This document shows, piece after piece, positions 7,263 through 17,227 of a stretch of 64,000 nucleotides of DNA. Under the pieces are notes generated by a model. The model was not told the DNA's origin. It was given only the letters and a program-made list of their open reading frames with translations, and ran no database searches. Made by a program: the position numbers and the translations under genes. Every line of letters starts with the position of its first letter. Position 1 is the first letter of the stretch. The stretch lies in assembly GCA_020249925.1 (NCBI GenBank), contig JADCER010000010.1, positions 62,001 through 126,000 of the forward strand. The letters are read 5' to 3'. The stretch is from Roseomonas sp. (GTDB lineage: Bacteria; Pseudomonadota; Alphaproteobacteria; Acetobacterales; Acetobacteraceae).

Positions 7263-9560
7263 TTAGCGAGGGGAATGCGCGGCCTCGTGCTCAGGCCCCG
7301 TCAGGCCGGCTAAGGCTTCCTCCTCCGCCGTCAGATGCAGGGCGAGTAAGGCTTCCAGCGCGAATAGGGTGCGCCTTAGCGCCGGTGCCACTTCGGCAAA
7401 GCCGCCGGGTGCCTCGGCAAGCGGCAGCAGGCTGGAAAACCGATCTGCCAGCCCTTCGATTTCGGTATGCATGCGCAGCAAGACGCCCAGCGGGTCCTGC
7501 CCGCCCAACCGCGCGGCGGCTTCCGGGTAAAGCGCGCTTTCCTCAGCCGCCTGATGCGGCAGCAATTCATCGCGGAGCCGCCGTTCAAGCGCGCGCAATG
7601 CGGCAAGCTGCGCGGGGCCTTCATGGAGTGTCTCACCCGCGCCGCGCAACGCCTCGGCCAGGTCGCGCAGCCCCGCATGTTCGGCAACGCGTTCGGAAAG
7701 CCCGGCCTCGCCAGACAATCGCGCCACGGCGCCATCCTTCCCGGGCAGCAGGGCGCGCAGCGCATAAAGGATGGCCGCGACATCAATCGCTTCCTGCAAC
7801 AGCGCGCCGGCCAGCGGGGTCAGCCACCCAAAAGCCGCCGCCATCATGGCCATCAGCGACAAACCCATGCCGAGCAGAATGGCTTGCAGCGCAATGCGTC
7901 GCGCGCGGCGGGCAATGGCAATCGCTTCCGCCGCACGGTCCAGCCGATCCGCGAGCAGCACAACATCACCCGCTTCAGCCGCAGCGGCGGTACCATGCGC
8001 GCCCATGGCAATGCCGACATCAGCGGCGGCCAATACCGGCGCGTCATTCACGCCATCACCCACCATGGCGACCGGGCCATTCGCGGCCTCGGCGCGCAGG
8101 GCGATCAGCTTTCCTTCCGGGTCGCGGTCCGCCAGCATGGCATCCAGGCGAAGCGCCGCCGCGATGGGGGTGGCGGCGGCAGCGCGGTCACCGGTCACCA
8201 TCAGAATGCGCGCAATGCCAAGCTGGCGCAGCGCCCGCACGGCGCGGGGCGCTTCTTCGCGGAGCCCATCGGCCATGATGAAGGCCGCTGCCGCGCGCCC
8301 TTCCACCGCCAGCCAGCCAACCGAACCGGCGGCACTCACCAGGGCCGCGGCGAAAAGCCCGTTCTCCGGGCCCATGCCTTGGCCGATCAGAAAGCCCTCA
8401 CTGCCCAGCGTCAGCGCCTTGCCCTCCACGAGGCCAGAGAGGCCACCGCCTGGGGTTTCCTCCACGCTTTCGGGCACGGGCAGATCAAGGCCGCGCGCGC
8501 GGGCGGCGGCCACAAGCGCGACAGAAACCGGATGGGTGGAAGCCTGCGCCAAGGCGGCCCCGAGGCGGAGCGCGGCATCGCGGCCAAGGGCGGGATCGGC
8601 CTCAATCCCCGCCAGCCTCGGCCGGCCGGGCGTGAGGGTGCCGGTCTTGTCGAAAATCACGGTGCGAATGCGCGCGAGCCGTTCCAGCGCGGCGCCACCC
8701 TTCACCACAATGCCGCGCCGCGCCGCGCGACCAATGCCGGCAACCAGCGCAATCGGCGCAGCGAGAATGAGCGGGCAGGGGGTCGCCACCACCAGCACCC
8801 CCAGGGCGCGGCGCGGATCGCCGGAAATCAACCAGGCCGCGCCGGCCAAGCAGCAGGTCAGGATAATGAAGGCAATGGCCCATTGATCCGCAAGCCGCAC
8901 GAGAGGCGCGCGCGATTGTGAAGCGGCTTGGGTCAGGCGGATGATGGCGGCATAGGTGCTGCCCGCCGCCCCCGCTGTCGCCTGCATGCGAAAGGCACCG
9001 CCGGCATTCACTGCACCGCTCCGCAGCCTTGCACCTTGGGCCAGCGAAACGGGCAGCGGTTCGCCGGTCAGCATGCTTTCATCCAGCGTCGCGCCAGCAT
9101 CTTCCAGCGTGCCATCGGCGGGCACGGTTTCGCCGGGGCGGACGAGCAGCAGATCACCGGGCGCGATGGCATCCAGCGTGATGTCGCTGATCTCGCCATT
9201 GTGGATGCGTGCCGCGCCGCGCGGGGCGCGGGCCAGAAGATCGGTCAGCGCCCCTTGCGCGCGGCCCTCGGCCCAGGCTTCCAAAGCCTCGCCACCCGCG
9301 ACCATCAGCGCAATCACCGCCGCCGCAGCGGCTTCATCAAGTGCGAGCGCGCCAAGGATGGAGAAAAGCGCAATCACATCCACGCCAAGCCGCCCACCCA
9401 GAAGGGAACGGACGACCCCAATCGCGACATGCAGCGCAACCGGCAGGGAAGCCGCTGCCCAGGCAATGGTGGCGTAAGCGCTATTGCCCGAAAGCTGCAG
9501 CACGATGCCCGCCACCAGCCCGGCCAACACCCAAGCCAGCAGCAGCCGCGCCTTACTCAC
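7263..9560 (-). CDS. P1B-5-like metal P-type ATPase with C-terminal hemerythrin-like domain
   Basis: Heavy-metal exporting P-type ATPase of about 765 aa. TGEP loop near residue 165; transmembrane metal motif ATPCPL near 260; phosphorylation site DKTGTLT near 304; HP motif (STHPV) near 350; GDGVND near 510. TPCP instead of the usual CPC is the mark of the P1B-5 subgroup, known for Ni/Fe transport and for a C-terminal hemerythrin-like domain. That domain is visible in the last ~150 residues: HQAAEESALYPE, MHTEIEGL and LHLTAEEE supply His/Glu pairs typical of di-iron sites. No N-terminal HMA domain. The start GTG at 9560 overlaps the rodA stop by 8 nt; an upstream ATG at 9614 would intrude 60 bp into rodA. 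Confidence 0.88.
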   Translation of the reverse strand: MSKARLLLAWVLAGLVAGIVLQLSGNSAYATIAWAAASLPVALHVAIGVVRSLLGGRLGVDVIALFSILGALALDEAAAAAVIALMVAGGEALEAWAEGRAQGALTDLLARAPRGAARIHNGEISDITLDAIAPGDLLLVRPGETVPADGTLEDAGATLDESMLTGEPLPVSLAQGARLRSGAVNAGGAFRMQATAGAAGSTYAAIIRLTQAASQSRAPLVRLADQWAIAFIILTCCLAGAAWLISGDPRRALGVLVVATPCPLILAAPIALVAGIGRAARRGIVVKGGAALERLARIRTVIFDKTGTLTPGRPRLAGIEADPALGRDAALRLGAALAQASTHPVSVALVAAARARGLDLPVPESVEETPGGGLSGLVEGKALTLGSEGFLIGQGMGPENGLFAAALVSAAGSVGWLAVEGRAAAAFIMADGLREEAPRAVRALRQLGIARILMVTGDRAAAATPIAAALRLDAMLADRDPEGKLIALRAEAANGPVAMVGDGVNDAPVLAAADVGIAMGAHGTAAAAEAGDVVLLADRLDRAAEAIAIARRARRIALQAILLGMGLSLMAMMAAAFGWLTPLAGALLQEAIDVAAILYALRALLPGKDGAVARLSGEAGLSERVAEHAGLRDLAEALRGAGETLHEGPAQLAALRALERRLRDELLPHQAAEESALYPEAAARLGGQDPLGVLLRMHTEIEGLADRFSSLLPLAEAPGGFAEVAPALRRTLFALEALLALHLTAEEEALAGLTGPEHEAAHSPR

Positions 9561-10698
9561 GCATCGGTCCCAATTCGGCGTCTCGATGCACATAGGCTGA
9601 AAGCAAAAGCCCAAAGCCGATCATCACCGTCAGCATGGCCGAACCGCCATGGCTGATCAGCGGCAGCGGCACGCCGCCCACCGGAATGGCGCCGGTGACC
9701 ATGGCGACATTCACAAAGACATAGAGGAAGAAATTGGTGCCAAGCCCAATCGCGAGCAGCCGGCCGAATTGATGGCGCGATCTGAAGGCGACAATGTAGC
9801 AGAACACAATCACCGATAGCAGCATGAACAGGGTGGCGATGGCGCCGATGAAGCCGAATTCCTCGGCGATCAGGGTGAAGATGAAATCCGTCTGCTTTTC
9901 GGGCAAAAAGTTCAAATGCCCCTGCGTGCCTTGCAGGAAGCCCTTGCCCCACATCCCGCCCGAACCAAGCGCGATCTTGGATTGGATGATGTTGTAGCCC
10001 GCACCCAGCGGATCGCTTTCCGGATCAAGAAAGGTGGTGATGCGCGCGCGCTGATAATCACGCAAATGATCATAGGCGATGGGCGCGGCGATGGCCGCAG
10101 CACCCGCGACGAGCGCGAATTTCCACCAACGCATGCCGGCCGCCCAGAAAACGGCAGCACCGATCATGGCGGTGATCAAGGCGGTACCCAGATTGGGCTG
10201 TTTCAGGATCAGGCCGACCGGCACCAGCACCATCAGCGCGGGCGGGATCAGGAAGAGCGGATTGCCCATGCGTTCCCAGGATGCGCGATGAAACCAAGCG
10301 GCCAAGCCCAAAGCCAGCATGATCTTCATCAACTCCGATGGCTGCAATTGTACCGGCCCGATATCCAGCCAACGCTGCGCCCCCTTGCCGACATTGCCGT
10401 GAAACAGCACCAGCACCAGCAGGCCGAGCGCAAAGGCATAGCCCACCCAGGCAAAGCGCAGGATGATCCGGATATCAATGAAGGCAATGCTCAGCATGAT
10501 CACCAGACAAAAGCCAAAGCGCAGCGCATGCTTCTGCGCATAGGCATCCGCATTGCCGCTGCCCGCAGTCCACAGCGCGACATAGCCAATGGCGGCAATA
10601 CCGCCGAGCAGCACCACAAATAGCCATGGCACGCGCCAGAGCTTGGAAACCAAGCCAGCACCGCGGCTTTCCGTGAGCAGGCGGCGTTCGAAAATCAT
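9553..10698 (-). CDS. rodA: Rod-shape peptidoglycan polymerase RodA
   Basis: SEDS-family glycosyltransferase that polymerises glycan strands for cell elongation, with PBP2 as its transpeptidase partner. 381 aa with about ten transmembrane helices. Family markers: GAQRWLDIGPVQLQPSELMK near residue 108, KQPNLGTALI near 165, GKGFLQGTQGHLNFLPEKQTDFIFTLIAEEFGF near 255-287 (including the catalytic-loop region) and PVGGVPLPLISHGGSAM near 345. Its ATG overlaps the mrdA stop (ATGA). Last gene of the mreBCD-mrdA-rodA operon; the metal ATPase gene begins inside its final codons. Confidence 0.96.
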   Translation of the reverse strand: MIFERRLLTESRGAGLVSKLWRVPWLFVVLLGGIAAIGYVALWTAGSGNADAYAQKHALRFGFCLVIMLSIAFIDIRIILRFAWVGYAFALGLLVLVLFHGNVGKGAQRWLDIGPVQLQPSELMKIMLALGLAAWFHRASWERMGNPLFLIPPALMVLVPVGLILKQPNLGTALITAMIGAAVFWAAGMRWWKFALVAGAAAIAAPIAYDHLRDYQRARITTFLDPESDPLGAGYNIIQSKIALGSGGMWGKGFLQGTQGHLNFLPEKQTDFIFTLIAEEFGFIGAIATLFMLLSVIVFCYIVAFRSRHQFGRLLAIGLGTNFFLYVFVNVAMVTGAIPVGGVPLPLISHGGSAMLTVMIGFGLLLSAYVHRDAELGPMRE

Positions 10699-12602
10699 CG
10701 GCCAAGCTCCGCCACGCGCGGATCACGCGGCTGGGGCGTGATGGGCAGGCGTTGGAAGGCTTCGACCAATATGTCGCGCGCCAAGGGGGCGGCGGCGCCC
10801 GAACCGCTGGTACCGTGTTCCACAATCACCGAAAGGGCGAAGACCGGATTGTCATAAGGCGCGTAAGCGACAAACAGGGCATGCGGGCGCCACTCGCGCG
10901 GCAGGGTCGCGACATTAAAACCCCTTTCGCGCTGTTCGCGGGAAACACGCCGGACCTGCGTTGTGCCGGTCTTGCCCGCCATGACGCCCAATTGGCCGGG
11001 CAGCCGCGCCGCGCCCGCCGTACCGCCGCCATTCACCACGGCCCACATGGCTTCGCGCACGACGCGCATATCGGCTTCCGGAATGCCGAGGGATGGCCAA
11101 TCCTCTGGCCTGCTGCCGCGCACCGGTTGGCCGGCAATGGCGCGTGTCAGATGCGGCTGTACGGCGCGCCCGGTCGCAAGCCGCGCGGTCATCACGGCAA
11201 GGGAAAGCGGGGTCAGCTGATAAAACCCCTGGCCAATGCCATGCACAATCGTATCGCCGATATTCCAGGGATGCCCCTGCGCCTGGCGCCAGGCGCGTGT
11301 TGGCACCAGCCCGCGGCGCGTGCCGGGCAATTCAATGTCCAGATCGACGCCAAGGCCGAAGCGATTGGACATGGCGGCGATGCGATCCATGCCCGTACGC
11401 CGCGCCATTTCGTAGAAATAGACATCGCAGCTCAGTGATATGGCAGTGCGCATATTCATGCCGCCATGACCGCTTTGCTTGTGGCAATGAAAGCGATTAT
11501 CGCCAAAGTCGAAATGCCCGGGGCAATGCACGATATCGCCGGGCCGGCAGACCTTGGCTTCCAGCGCTGCAAGGGCCACCACCATCTTGAACGTGGACCC
11601 TGGCGCATAAAGCCCATTGGTGGCGCGATTGATCAGCGGTGTGGAACGCGATGCGGTCCATTGCCGCCATTGTGCCGCGCTGACGCCGGAATTGAAGATA
11701 TTGGGATCAAAGGAAGGCTTGGTCGCCATGGCAAGCACTTCGCCATTGCGTGCATCCAACAGCACAGCCGTGGTGCCTTCATCAATCTTGTCACGAATGG
11801 CCTTTTGTAGCCCGGCATCGACCGAGATTTGCACATCCTGGCCCGGAATGCCTTCGCGCCGATCCAATTCGCGGATCACACGGCCAAGCGCATTGACTTC
11901 AACCTGCACCGCGCCGGCGCGGCCACGCAGCACACGGTCATGGAAACGCTCCAACCCCGCGCGGCCAACACGCATGCCGGGCAGGTTGACAATGCCCTCA
12001 TCGCCCGCTTCCTGTTCGGTCGGCGTGCCGACATAGCCAAGCACATGCGCCAGATGTTCGGTTTCCGGATAGATGCGCGTGGTGCCCATATCCACCGAAA
12101 CACCAGGCAGATCGGGTGCATTCACCTCAATCGCCGCCATTTCCTCCCAGCTCAGGAATTCGCGCAGGATCACAGGCACGAAGCGGCGATTGCGCCTGAT
12201 GTCGCGTTCGATCCGCGCCTTTTCATGATCCTGCAAGGGCACGATGCGGGAGAAGGTTTCGATCGTGGCGGTGACATCGGCGGTCTGTTCCGCGACCAGC
12301 AAAGCGCGCCAATTCAGCCGATTGCCCGCCACCACTTCACCGCGCCGATCCAAAATGCGCCCGCGTGGTGGGGCGAAAAGCCTGGCACTGACACGGTTTT
12401 CTTCTGCGAGGGTGGCGTAGCGCCGACCTTCTTCAATCTGCAAGCGATAGAGCCGATGGCCAAGAAAGCCGAGTGCGCCCAATTGCACCGCACCAAGAAA
12501 GGCAGCGCGACGCGTGAAGATCGTGCGGCGGCGTTCTTCTTCCCGCTTGATATTCGTATTGGCGCCAAAGCCGGAAGCGCGCCGCCCGGGCCAGAGCTTC
12601 AT
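10695..12602 (-). CDS. mrdA: Penicillin-binding protein 2 (elongation transpeptidase)
   Basis: Class B PBP that cross-links peptidoglycan in the elongasome with RodA and MreC. 635 aa. One N-terminal membrane helix near residues 30-50, then the dimerisation domain (RGRILDRRGEVVAGN near 80). The transpeptidase domain carries GLYAPGSTFKMV near 335 (active-site Ser in STFK), SLSCD near 390 (SxN-like position SCD, as in other PBP2s) and AGKTGTTQV near 545 (KTG). The tail after FALSVIVEHG is short. Coupled by ATGA overlaps to mreD upstream and rodA downstream. Confidence 0.96.
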   Translation of the reverse strand: MKLWPGRRASGFGANTNIKREEERRRTIFTRRAAFLGAVQLGALGFLGHRLYRLQIEEGRRYATLAEENRVSARLFAPPRGRILDRRGEVVAGNRLNWRALLVAEQTADVTATIETFSRIVPLQDHEKARIERDIRRNRRFVPVILREFLSWEEMAAIEVNAPDLPGVSVDMGTTRIYPETEHLAHVLGYVGTPTEQEAGDEGIVNLPGMRVGRAGLERFHDRVLRGRAGAVQVEVNALGRVIRELDRREGIPGQDVQISVDAGLQKAIRDKIDEGTTAVLLDARNGEVLAMATKPSFDPNIFNSGVSAAQWRQWTASRSTPLINRATNGLYAPGSTFKMVVALAALEAKVCRPGDIVHCPGHFDFGDNRFHCHKQSGHGGMNMRTAISLSCDVYFYEMARRTGMDRIAAMSNRFGLGVDLDIELPGTRRGLVPTRAWRQAQGHPWNIGDTIVHGIGQGFYQLTPLSLAVMTARLATGRAVQPHLTRAIAGQPVRGSRPEDWPSLGIPEADMRVVREAMWAVVNGGGTAGAARLPGQLGVMAGKTGTTQVRRVSREQRERGFNVATLPREWRPHALFVAYAPYDNPVFALSVIVEHGTSGSGAAAPLARDILVEAFQRLPITPQPRDPRVAELGR

Positions 12603-13162
12603 GGCGCATTCTCCGCCCGGCGCATCGCTTCATGCGCGCGCGACAGCAAAATGGCGATGGGCGGATAAAGCCCTGTTGTCAGCAGCAGCGTGTGGAAAAT
12701 GGGCTGCCAGGGCGGCAAGGTCAGCAGCAACAGCGCCGTGAACCCCCAGGCGAGCAGCGTGGCACCCAAGGCACCGGCACAAAAACACAACCAAACCAGA
12801 AAGAAGCCTTGCCGCGCCAACCAGAAACGCAGCCGCATCGCAGCCCCATGCAGCGCCAGCAGCGCGATGATATGCACGCCAAGCGGCGCCATCGTCAGCA
12901 AATCCAACAATAGCCCGAGCACGAAGACCATGGGCGGCGCCATGCCAGCGGGGCGAAACACCGTCCAGAAGGCAATCGCCGGCATGGCCAATGCAAAGGC
13001 CAAGGCCGGCAGGCCGGTGGGTGTCGCCGAGAGGATCAGCACCACCGCAGTGGACAGCAAAGGAAAGGCAAGGCGCAGCAGCGCTTCAAGCCGCCTCGGC
13101 AAATCCTGCGGCGGTTCCGGGCGCCCGGGGGGCGGCGCGCGGAGTTTTGGTGCAAGGCTCAT
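12599..13162 (-). CDS. mreD: Rod-shape protein MreD
   Basis: Small inner-membrane protein of the elongasome, 187 aa with five or six hydrophobic helices. Recognised from position between mreC and mrdA, and from the helix with VFVLGLLLDLLTMAPLGVHIIALLALHG near residues 78-106, which matches the conserved GLLxDLLxxxPLGxxxL pattern of MreD. The N-terminal ~25 residues are Pro/Arg-rich and cytoplasmic. Its stop overlaps the mrdA start (ATGA), and only 9 bp separate it from mreC, so it sits in the middle of the cell-shape operon. Confidence 0.9.
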   Translation of the reverse strand: MSLAPKLRAPPPGRPEPPQDLPRRLEALLRLAFPLLSTAVVLILSATPTGLPALAFALAMPAIAFWTVFRPAGMAPPMVFVLGLLLDLLTMAPLGVHIIALLALHGAAMRLRFWLARQGFFLVWLCFCAGALGATLLAWGFTALLLLTLPPWQPIFHTLLLTTGLYPPIAILLSRAHEAMRRAENAP

Positions 13163-13171
13163 CTGCGGGGC

Positions 13172-14038
13172 TCAACGCCGAGGCGCGCGCGGTTCCGGGC
13201 GCGCCACCGCTTCTGGCGGCAGAATGCCCGAAAGGCCAAAGTCAAACAGCCGCACCATTTCAAGATTATCGAGCCGCGCGAAAAGCTCCACTTCCAAAGA
13301 CCCTTGCGCGTTGCGCCGCACTACGCCCACCGGCAGGCCAGCGGGGAAGGCATTGGCCTGGGCGCTGGTGACGACCCTTTCGCCTTCCTGCGGAATGACC
13401 CCTTCCGGCCAATGCGCAAGGCGAGGCCGCGCGCCATTGGTACCGGCCATCACCGCGCGCGCGCGGCTGGCTTCAAGTGTGACCGGCACGCGGCTGTTCA
13501 TGTCTGTCGCCAGCAGCACACGGGCCGAACGTGAACCCACTTCTGTCACGCGGCCCACAAAGCCGCGTTCATCCAGCGCCACCTGCCCCTTGCGGATGGC
13601 GTGCTGCGGCGGGATCGCCAGCAGCACAGCGCGCGCATAGGTGCCGCCGCCATCGGCCACCACGCGGGCGGCGTGGAAATTGGGCGCGCCTTCAGGCATG
13701 AAGCCAAGCTGGCGGCGGAGCAGCGTATTCTCAGCCTCAAGCCCTAGCGCCGCCGCATGCCAGCGGCGCAGGCGCTCATTCTCCTCACGCAGCCTGGCAT
13801 TGTCGCTGCGGAGTGTCGCCAGGCTCTGGATTTCCGAGATCGCCTCCTCAACCGCGTTCACGGGCTGGGAAATCGCGGCATAAATCGGCGCCAGCGCGTC
13901 AGACAGCGTATTGCGGAGCCTTTCAACCAGCAGCGTATCCGCCTTGCCCAGCAGCATCACCCCAAAGGCCACGGCAATCATGATCGGCAGCGAAAGCCGC
14001 GCCAATGCCTGCCGGAGAGGGATGCTGAGCCTGATCAC
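13172..14038 (-). CDS. mreC: Rod-shape-determining protein MreC
   Basis: Periplasmic scaffold of the elongasome, 288 aa, which bridges MreB/MreD and PBP2. An N-terminal membrane helix lies near residues 15-32. It is followed by a coiled coil (LRSDNARLREENERLRRW near 75-93) and the beta-barrel MreC core with DRGFVGRVTEVGSRSARVLLATDMNSRVPV near 160-186 and GERVVTSAQANAFPAGLPVG near 220-240. A basic/Pro tail ends the protein. Lies 24 bp downstream of mreB and 9 bp upstream of mreD on the same strand. Confidence 0.95.
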   Translation of the reverse strand: MIRLSIPLRQALARLSLPIMIAVAFGVMLLGKADTLLVERLRNTLSDALAPIYAAISQPVNAVEEAISEIQSLATLRSDNARLREENERLRRWHAAALGLEAENTLLRRQLGFMPEGAPNFHAARVVADGGGTYARAVLLAIPPQHAIRKGQVALDERGFVGRVTEVGSRSARVLLATDMNSRVPVTLEASRARAVMAGTNGARPRLAHWPEGVIPQEGERVVTSAQANAFPAGLPVGVVRRNAQGSLEVELFARLDNLEMVRLFDFGLSGILPPEAVARPEPRAPRR

Positions 14039-14062
14039 GCGGCGCTACCCTTTCTCCCCTTA

Positions 14063-15251
<1,189 letters not shown>

Positions 15252-15255
15252 CGCT

Positions 15256-16836
15256 TCAGGCCCGCAGCACCGCCGGCGGGGCCGTGCGTTCGCGCTTCAC
15301 CAAAAGCTTGTTCAGCGCATGCACATAGGCCCGGGCCGAGGCGACAATGGTATCCGTATCCGCCCCCTGGCCATCCACCAGCTTGCCGGCTTCTTCCAGC
15401 CGCACGGTGACCCGCGCCTGGGCATCCGTGCCCCCTGTGACGGATTGCACGGCATAGAGCTTCAGGTTGACTTCATGCGGGAAGGCCTGGCGCAGCGCAT
15501 TGAAGGTGGCATCCACCGCGCCATCGCCGGCCGCCACCCCTTCGCGCCTTTCGCCATCCACTTCCAAGGCGATGGAGGCCGTGGGCCGGGTATTCATCCC
15601 CGTCGCAACGGTCAGCGCCACCAGCTTCAGCCTATCATTCTGGCGCACCACCTCATCATCCACCAGCGCCACAATATCTTCGTCGTAAACCACCTTCTTG
15701 CGGTCCGCGAGGTCCTTGAAGCGGCGGAAGGCGTCGTTCAGCTGATTATCGCCAATCTCATACCCCATGGCCTTCAGCTTGTCGCGGAAGGCAGCGCGGC
15801 CGGAATGCTTGCCCATCACCAGCGAAGATGTGGACCAGCCGACAGATTCCGGCGTCATGATCTCATAGGTTGATTTGTCCTTCAGCACGCCATCCTGATG
15901 GATGCCAGATTCATGCGCGAAGGCATTGCGGCCCACAATCGCCTTATTCGGCTGCACGTCAAAACCCGTAATCGTCGCCAGCAGCCGGCTGGTCTTCAGG
16001 ATATTCTGCGTGACAATCCCATTCGAAACCGGGATCGCATCGGCGCGCGTGCGCAGCGCCATGACCACTTCTTCGATCGAGGCATTGCCCGCGCGTTCGC
16101 CAATGCCATTGATGGTGGCTTCAATCTGGCGCACGCCGGCGCGAATGGCCGCCAGCGTATTCGCCACCGCCAGGCCGAGATCATTATGATTATGCGCGGA
16201 CAAGACCACCTGATCCGCACCCGGCACCCGTTCCCGCACCATGGTGAAAATGCGCGTCATATCCTCAGGCAACGCATAACCGACCGTATCGGGGATATTG
16301 ATGGTGGTGGCCCCCGCCTTGATGGCGGCTTCCACACAACGGCACAGAAAATCCGGGTCCGTCCGCGTGCCATCTTCCGCCGACCATTCCACATCATCCG
16401 TATGCTGGCGGGCGAGACCCACACTGCTGGTCACCAATTCCAGCACCTGTTCCGGTTCAAGCCGCAGCTTGACGCGCATATGCAAAGGACTGGTCGAGAC
16501 AAAAGTATGAATACGCTTGCGCGCCGCCGGCTTCACCGCCTCAGCCGCCCGCAGAATATCAGCCGGCGCCGTGCGCGACAGGCCGCAAACCACCGGCCCA
16601 TCCTTGGAAAAACGCTGCGCAATGGACAGCACACTTTCAAAATCCCCGGGCGAGGCAATGGGGAAGCCCGCTTCCATCACATCAATCCCCAACTCCGCCA
16701 GCGCTTCCGCCATGCGGAGCTTTTCCTGAAGGTTCATGGAAAAACCAGGGGATTGTTCACCATCGCGGAGCGTGGTGTCGAACATGATGATGCGATTATC
16801 GGCGAGCTTGCCGAAAGACGGGTGATTTATGGCCAT
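15256..16836 (-). CDS. leuA: 2-isopropylmalate synthase
   Basis: First committed enzyme of leucine synthesis: acetyl-CoA plus 2-ketoisovalerate gives 2-isopropylmalate. About 526 aa, the length of the LeuA type 1 family. The TIM-barrel signature FDTTLRDGEQSPG is near residue 17, with metal ligands also in LSAHNHNDLGLAVANTLAA near 205. AFAHESGIHQDGVLK is near 305. The C-terminal regulatory (leucine-binding) domain runs from about 395 to the end. Start at 16836 (MAINHPS) is preferred over an upstream ATG because the family begins here. A leader ORF with clustered Leu codons and hairpins lies in the 190 bp upstream. Confidence 0.97.
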   Translation of the reverse strand: MAINHPSFGKLADNRIIMFDTTLRDGEQSPGFSMNLQEKLRMAEALAELGIDVMEAGFPIASPGDFESVLSIAQRFSKDGPVVCGLSRTAPADILRAAEAVKPAARKRIHTFVSTSPLHMRVKLRLEPEQVLELVTSSVGLARQHTDDVEWSAEDGTRTDPDFLCRCVEAAIKAGATTINIPDTVGYALPEDMTRIFTMVRERVPGADQVVLSAHNHNDLGLAVANTLAAIRAGVRQIEATINGIGERAGNASIEEVVMALRTRADAIPVSNGIVTQNILKTSRLLATITGFDVQPNKAIVGRNAFAHESGIHQDGVLKDKSTYEIMTPESVGWSTSSLVMGKHSGRAAFRDKLKAMGYEIGDNQLNDAFRRFKDLADRKKVVYDEDIVALVDDEVVRQNDRLKLVALTVATGMNTRPTASIALEVDGERREGVAAGDGAVDATFNALRQAFPHEVNLKLYAVQSVTGGTDAQARVTVRLEEAGKLVDGQGADTDTIVASARAYVHALNKLLVKRERTAPPAVLRA

Positions 16837-16887
16837 GATGAGGATTTCCTCGGGCAATCAATGGGTTGCGTGGTCAGACAAAGGCTT

Positions 16888-16937
16888 CCCCTGAACGATG
16901 CCCGCCGCAGGCGGCAGGCTTTCACGCCCAGGGGCGG
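16888..16937 (-). promoter_or_regulatory. Candidate attenuator hairpins between leader ORF and leuA
   Basis: A 9-bp stem (GCCCGCCGC at 16900-16908 with GCGGCAGGC at 16911-16919, one G-U pair on the RNA) lies just after the leader stop. It is nested in an outer CCCCTG (16888-16893) / CAGGGG (16929-16934) pairing that overlaps the leader's last codons. Further CCCCTG-type repeats inside the leader could form alternatives. There is no U-tract, so control could be by Rho-dependent termination or by masking the leuA start region. Inference from layout. Confidence 0.4.
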
Positions 16938-17023
16938 ATAAGTCGAAGCCCAAGTAGCGCGCAGGGGCCGGCAGGGGCGGAAACCCCATGATCCAGGCCG
17001 AAACGACGCGAAACCTCACGCAT
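16922..17023 (-). CDS. Putative leucine leader peptide upstream of leuA
   Basis: A 33-codon ORF (ATG at 17023, TGA ending at 16922) sits 86 bp upstream of leuA on the same strand. Its second half has four Leu codons in six (codons 23, 24, 26 and 28, reading CTA, CTT, CTT, CTT), then Ile. These are the rarer Leu codons in this GC-rich genome, where CTG dominates. Inverted repeats follow at once (next entry). That is the layout expected for ribosome-mediated attenuation, where stalling at Leu codons senses charged leucyl-tRNA. No strong Shine-Dalgarno is visible before the ATG, so translation is unproven. Too short to be called by size alone. Confidence 0.5.
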   Translation of the reverse strand: MREVSRRFGLDHGVSAPAGPCALLGLRLIRPWA

Positions 17024-17091
17024 GGGCGGAGTTTAGGGGGGGAGGGGGTGGGAAGGCAAGGGGTTTGTGCTGGGGGGGGCAGGTCAGGGCG

Positions 17092-17155
17092 AGGTCAGGG
17101 AGGGCTTTGCCCTCCCTGAAACCCACCCACCAAAGGCCCGAGGCCTTTGGAAACC
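17092..17155 (-). repeat. Dispersed double-palindrome repeat, copy 1
   Basis: A 64-bp block made of two palindromes: AGGGAGGGC TTT GCCCTCCCT and CCAAAGGCC CGA GGCCTTTGG, joined by a CCCACCCA-type spacer. The identical 64 bp occurs in inverted orientation at 49906-49969. Copy 1 lies 73 bp past the stop of the 496-aa gene, in the same orientation relative to that gene as copy 2 has to its upstream gene. No U-tract follows here. Likely a REP-like terminator/repeat family of this genome. Confidence 0.85.
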
Positions 17156-17227
17156 GGGGGTGGGGCTGTGGCCCAAAACCGACACACTGGGTAGCGAAAT
17201 TCTTTGTCACGCACGAAGACATTGGTA

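Noticed and set aside
7467-8921. 484-codon open frame antisense to the metal ATPase
   Set aside because: Shadow of a GC-rich gene; sequence rich in Arg/Gln/His with no motifs.
11829-12668. Long open frame antisense to mrdA
   Set aside because: Antisense shadow; no coding-like features and no start signal.
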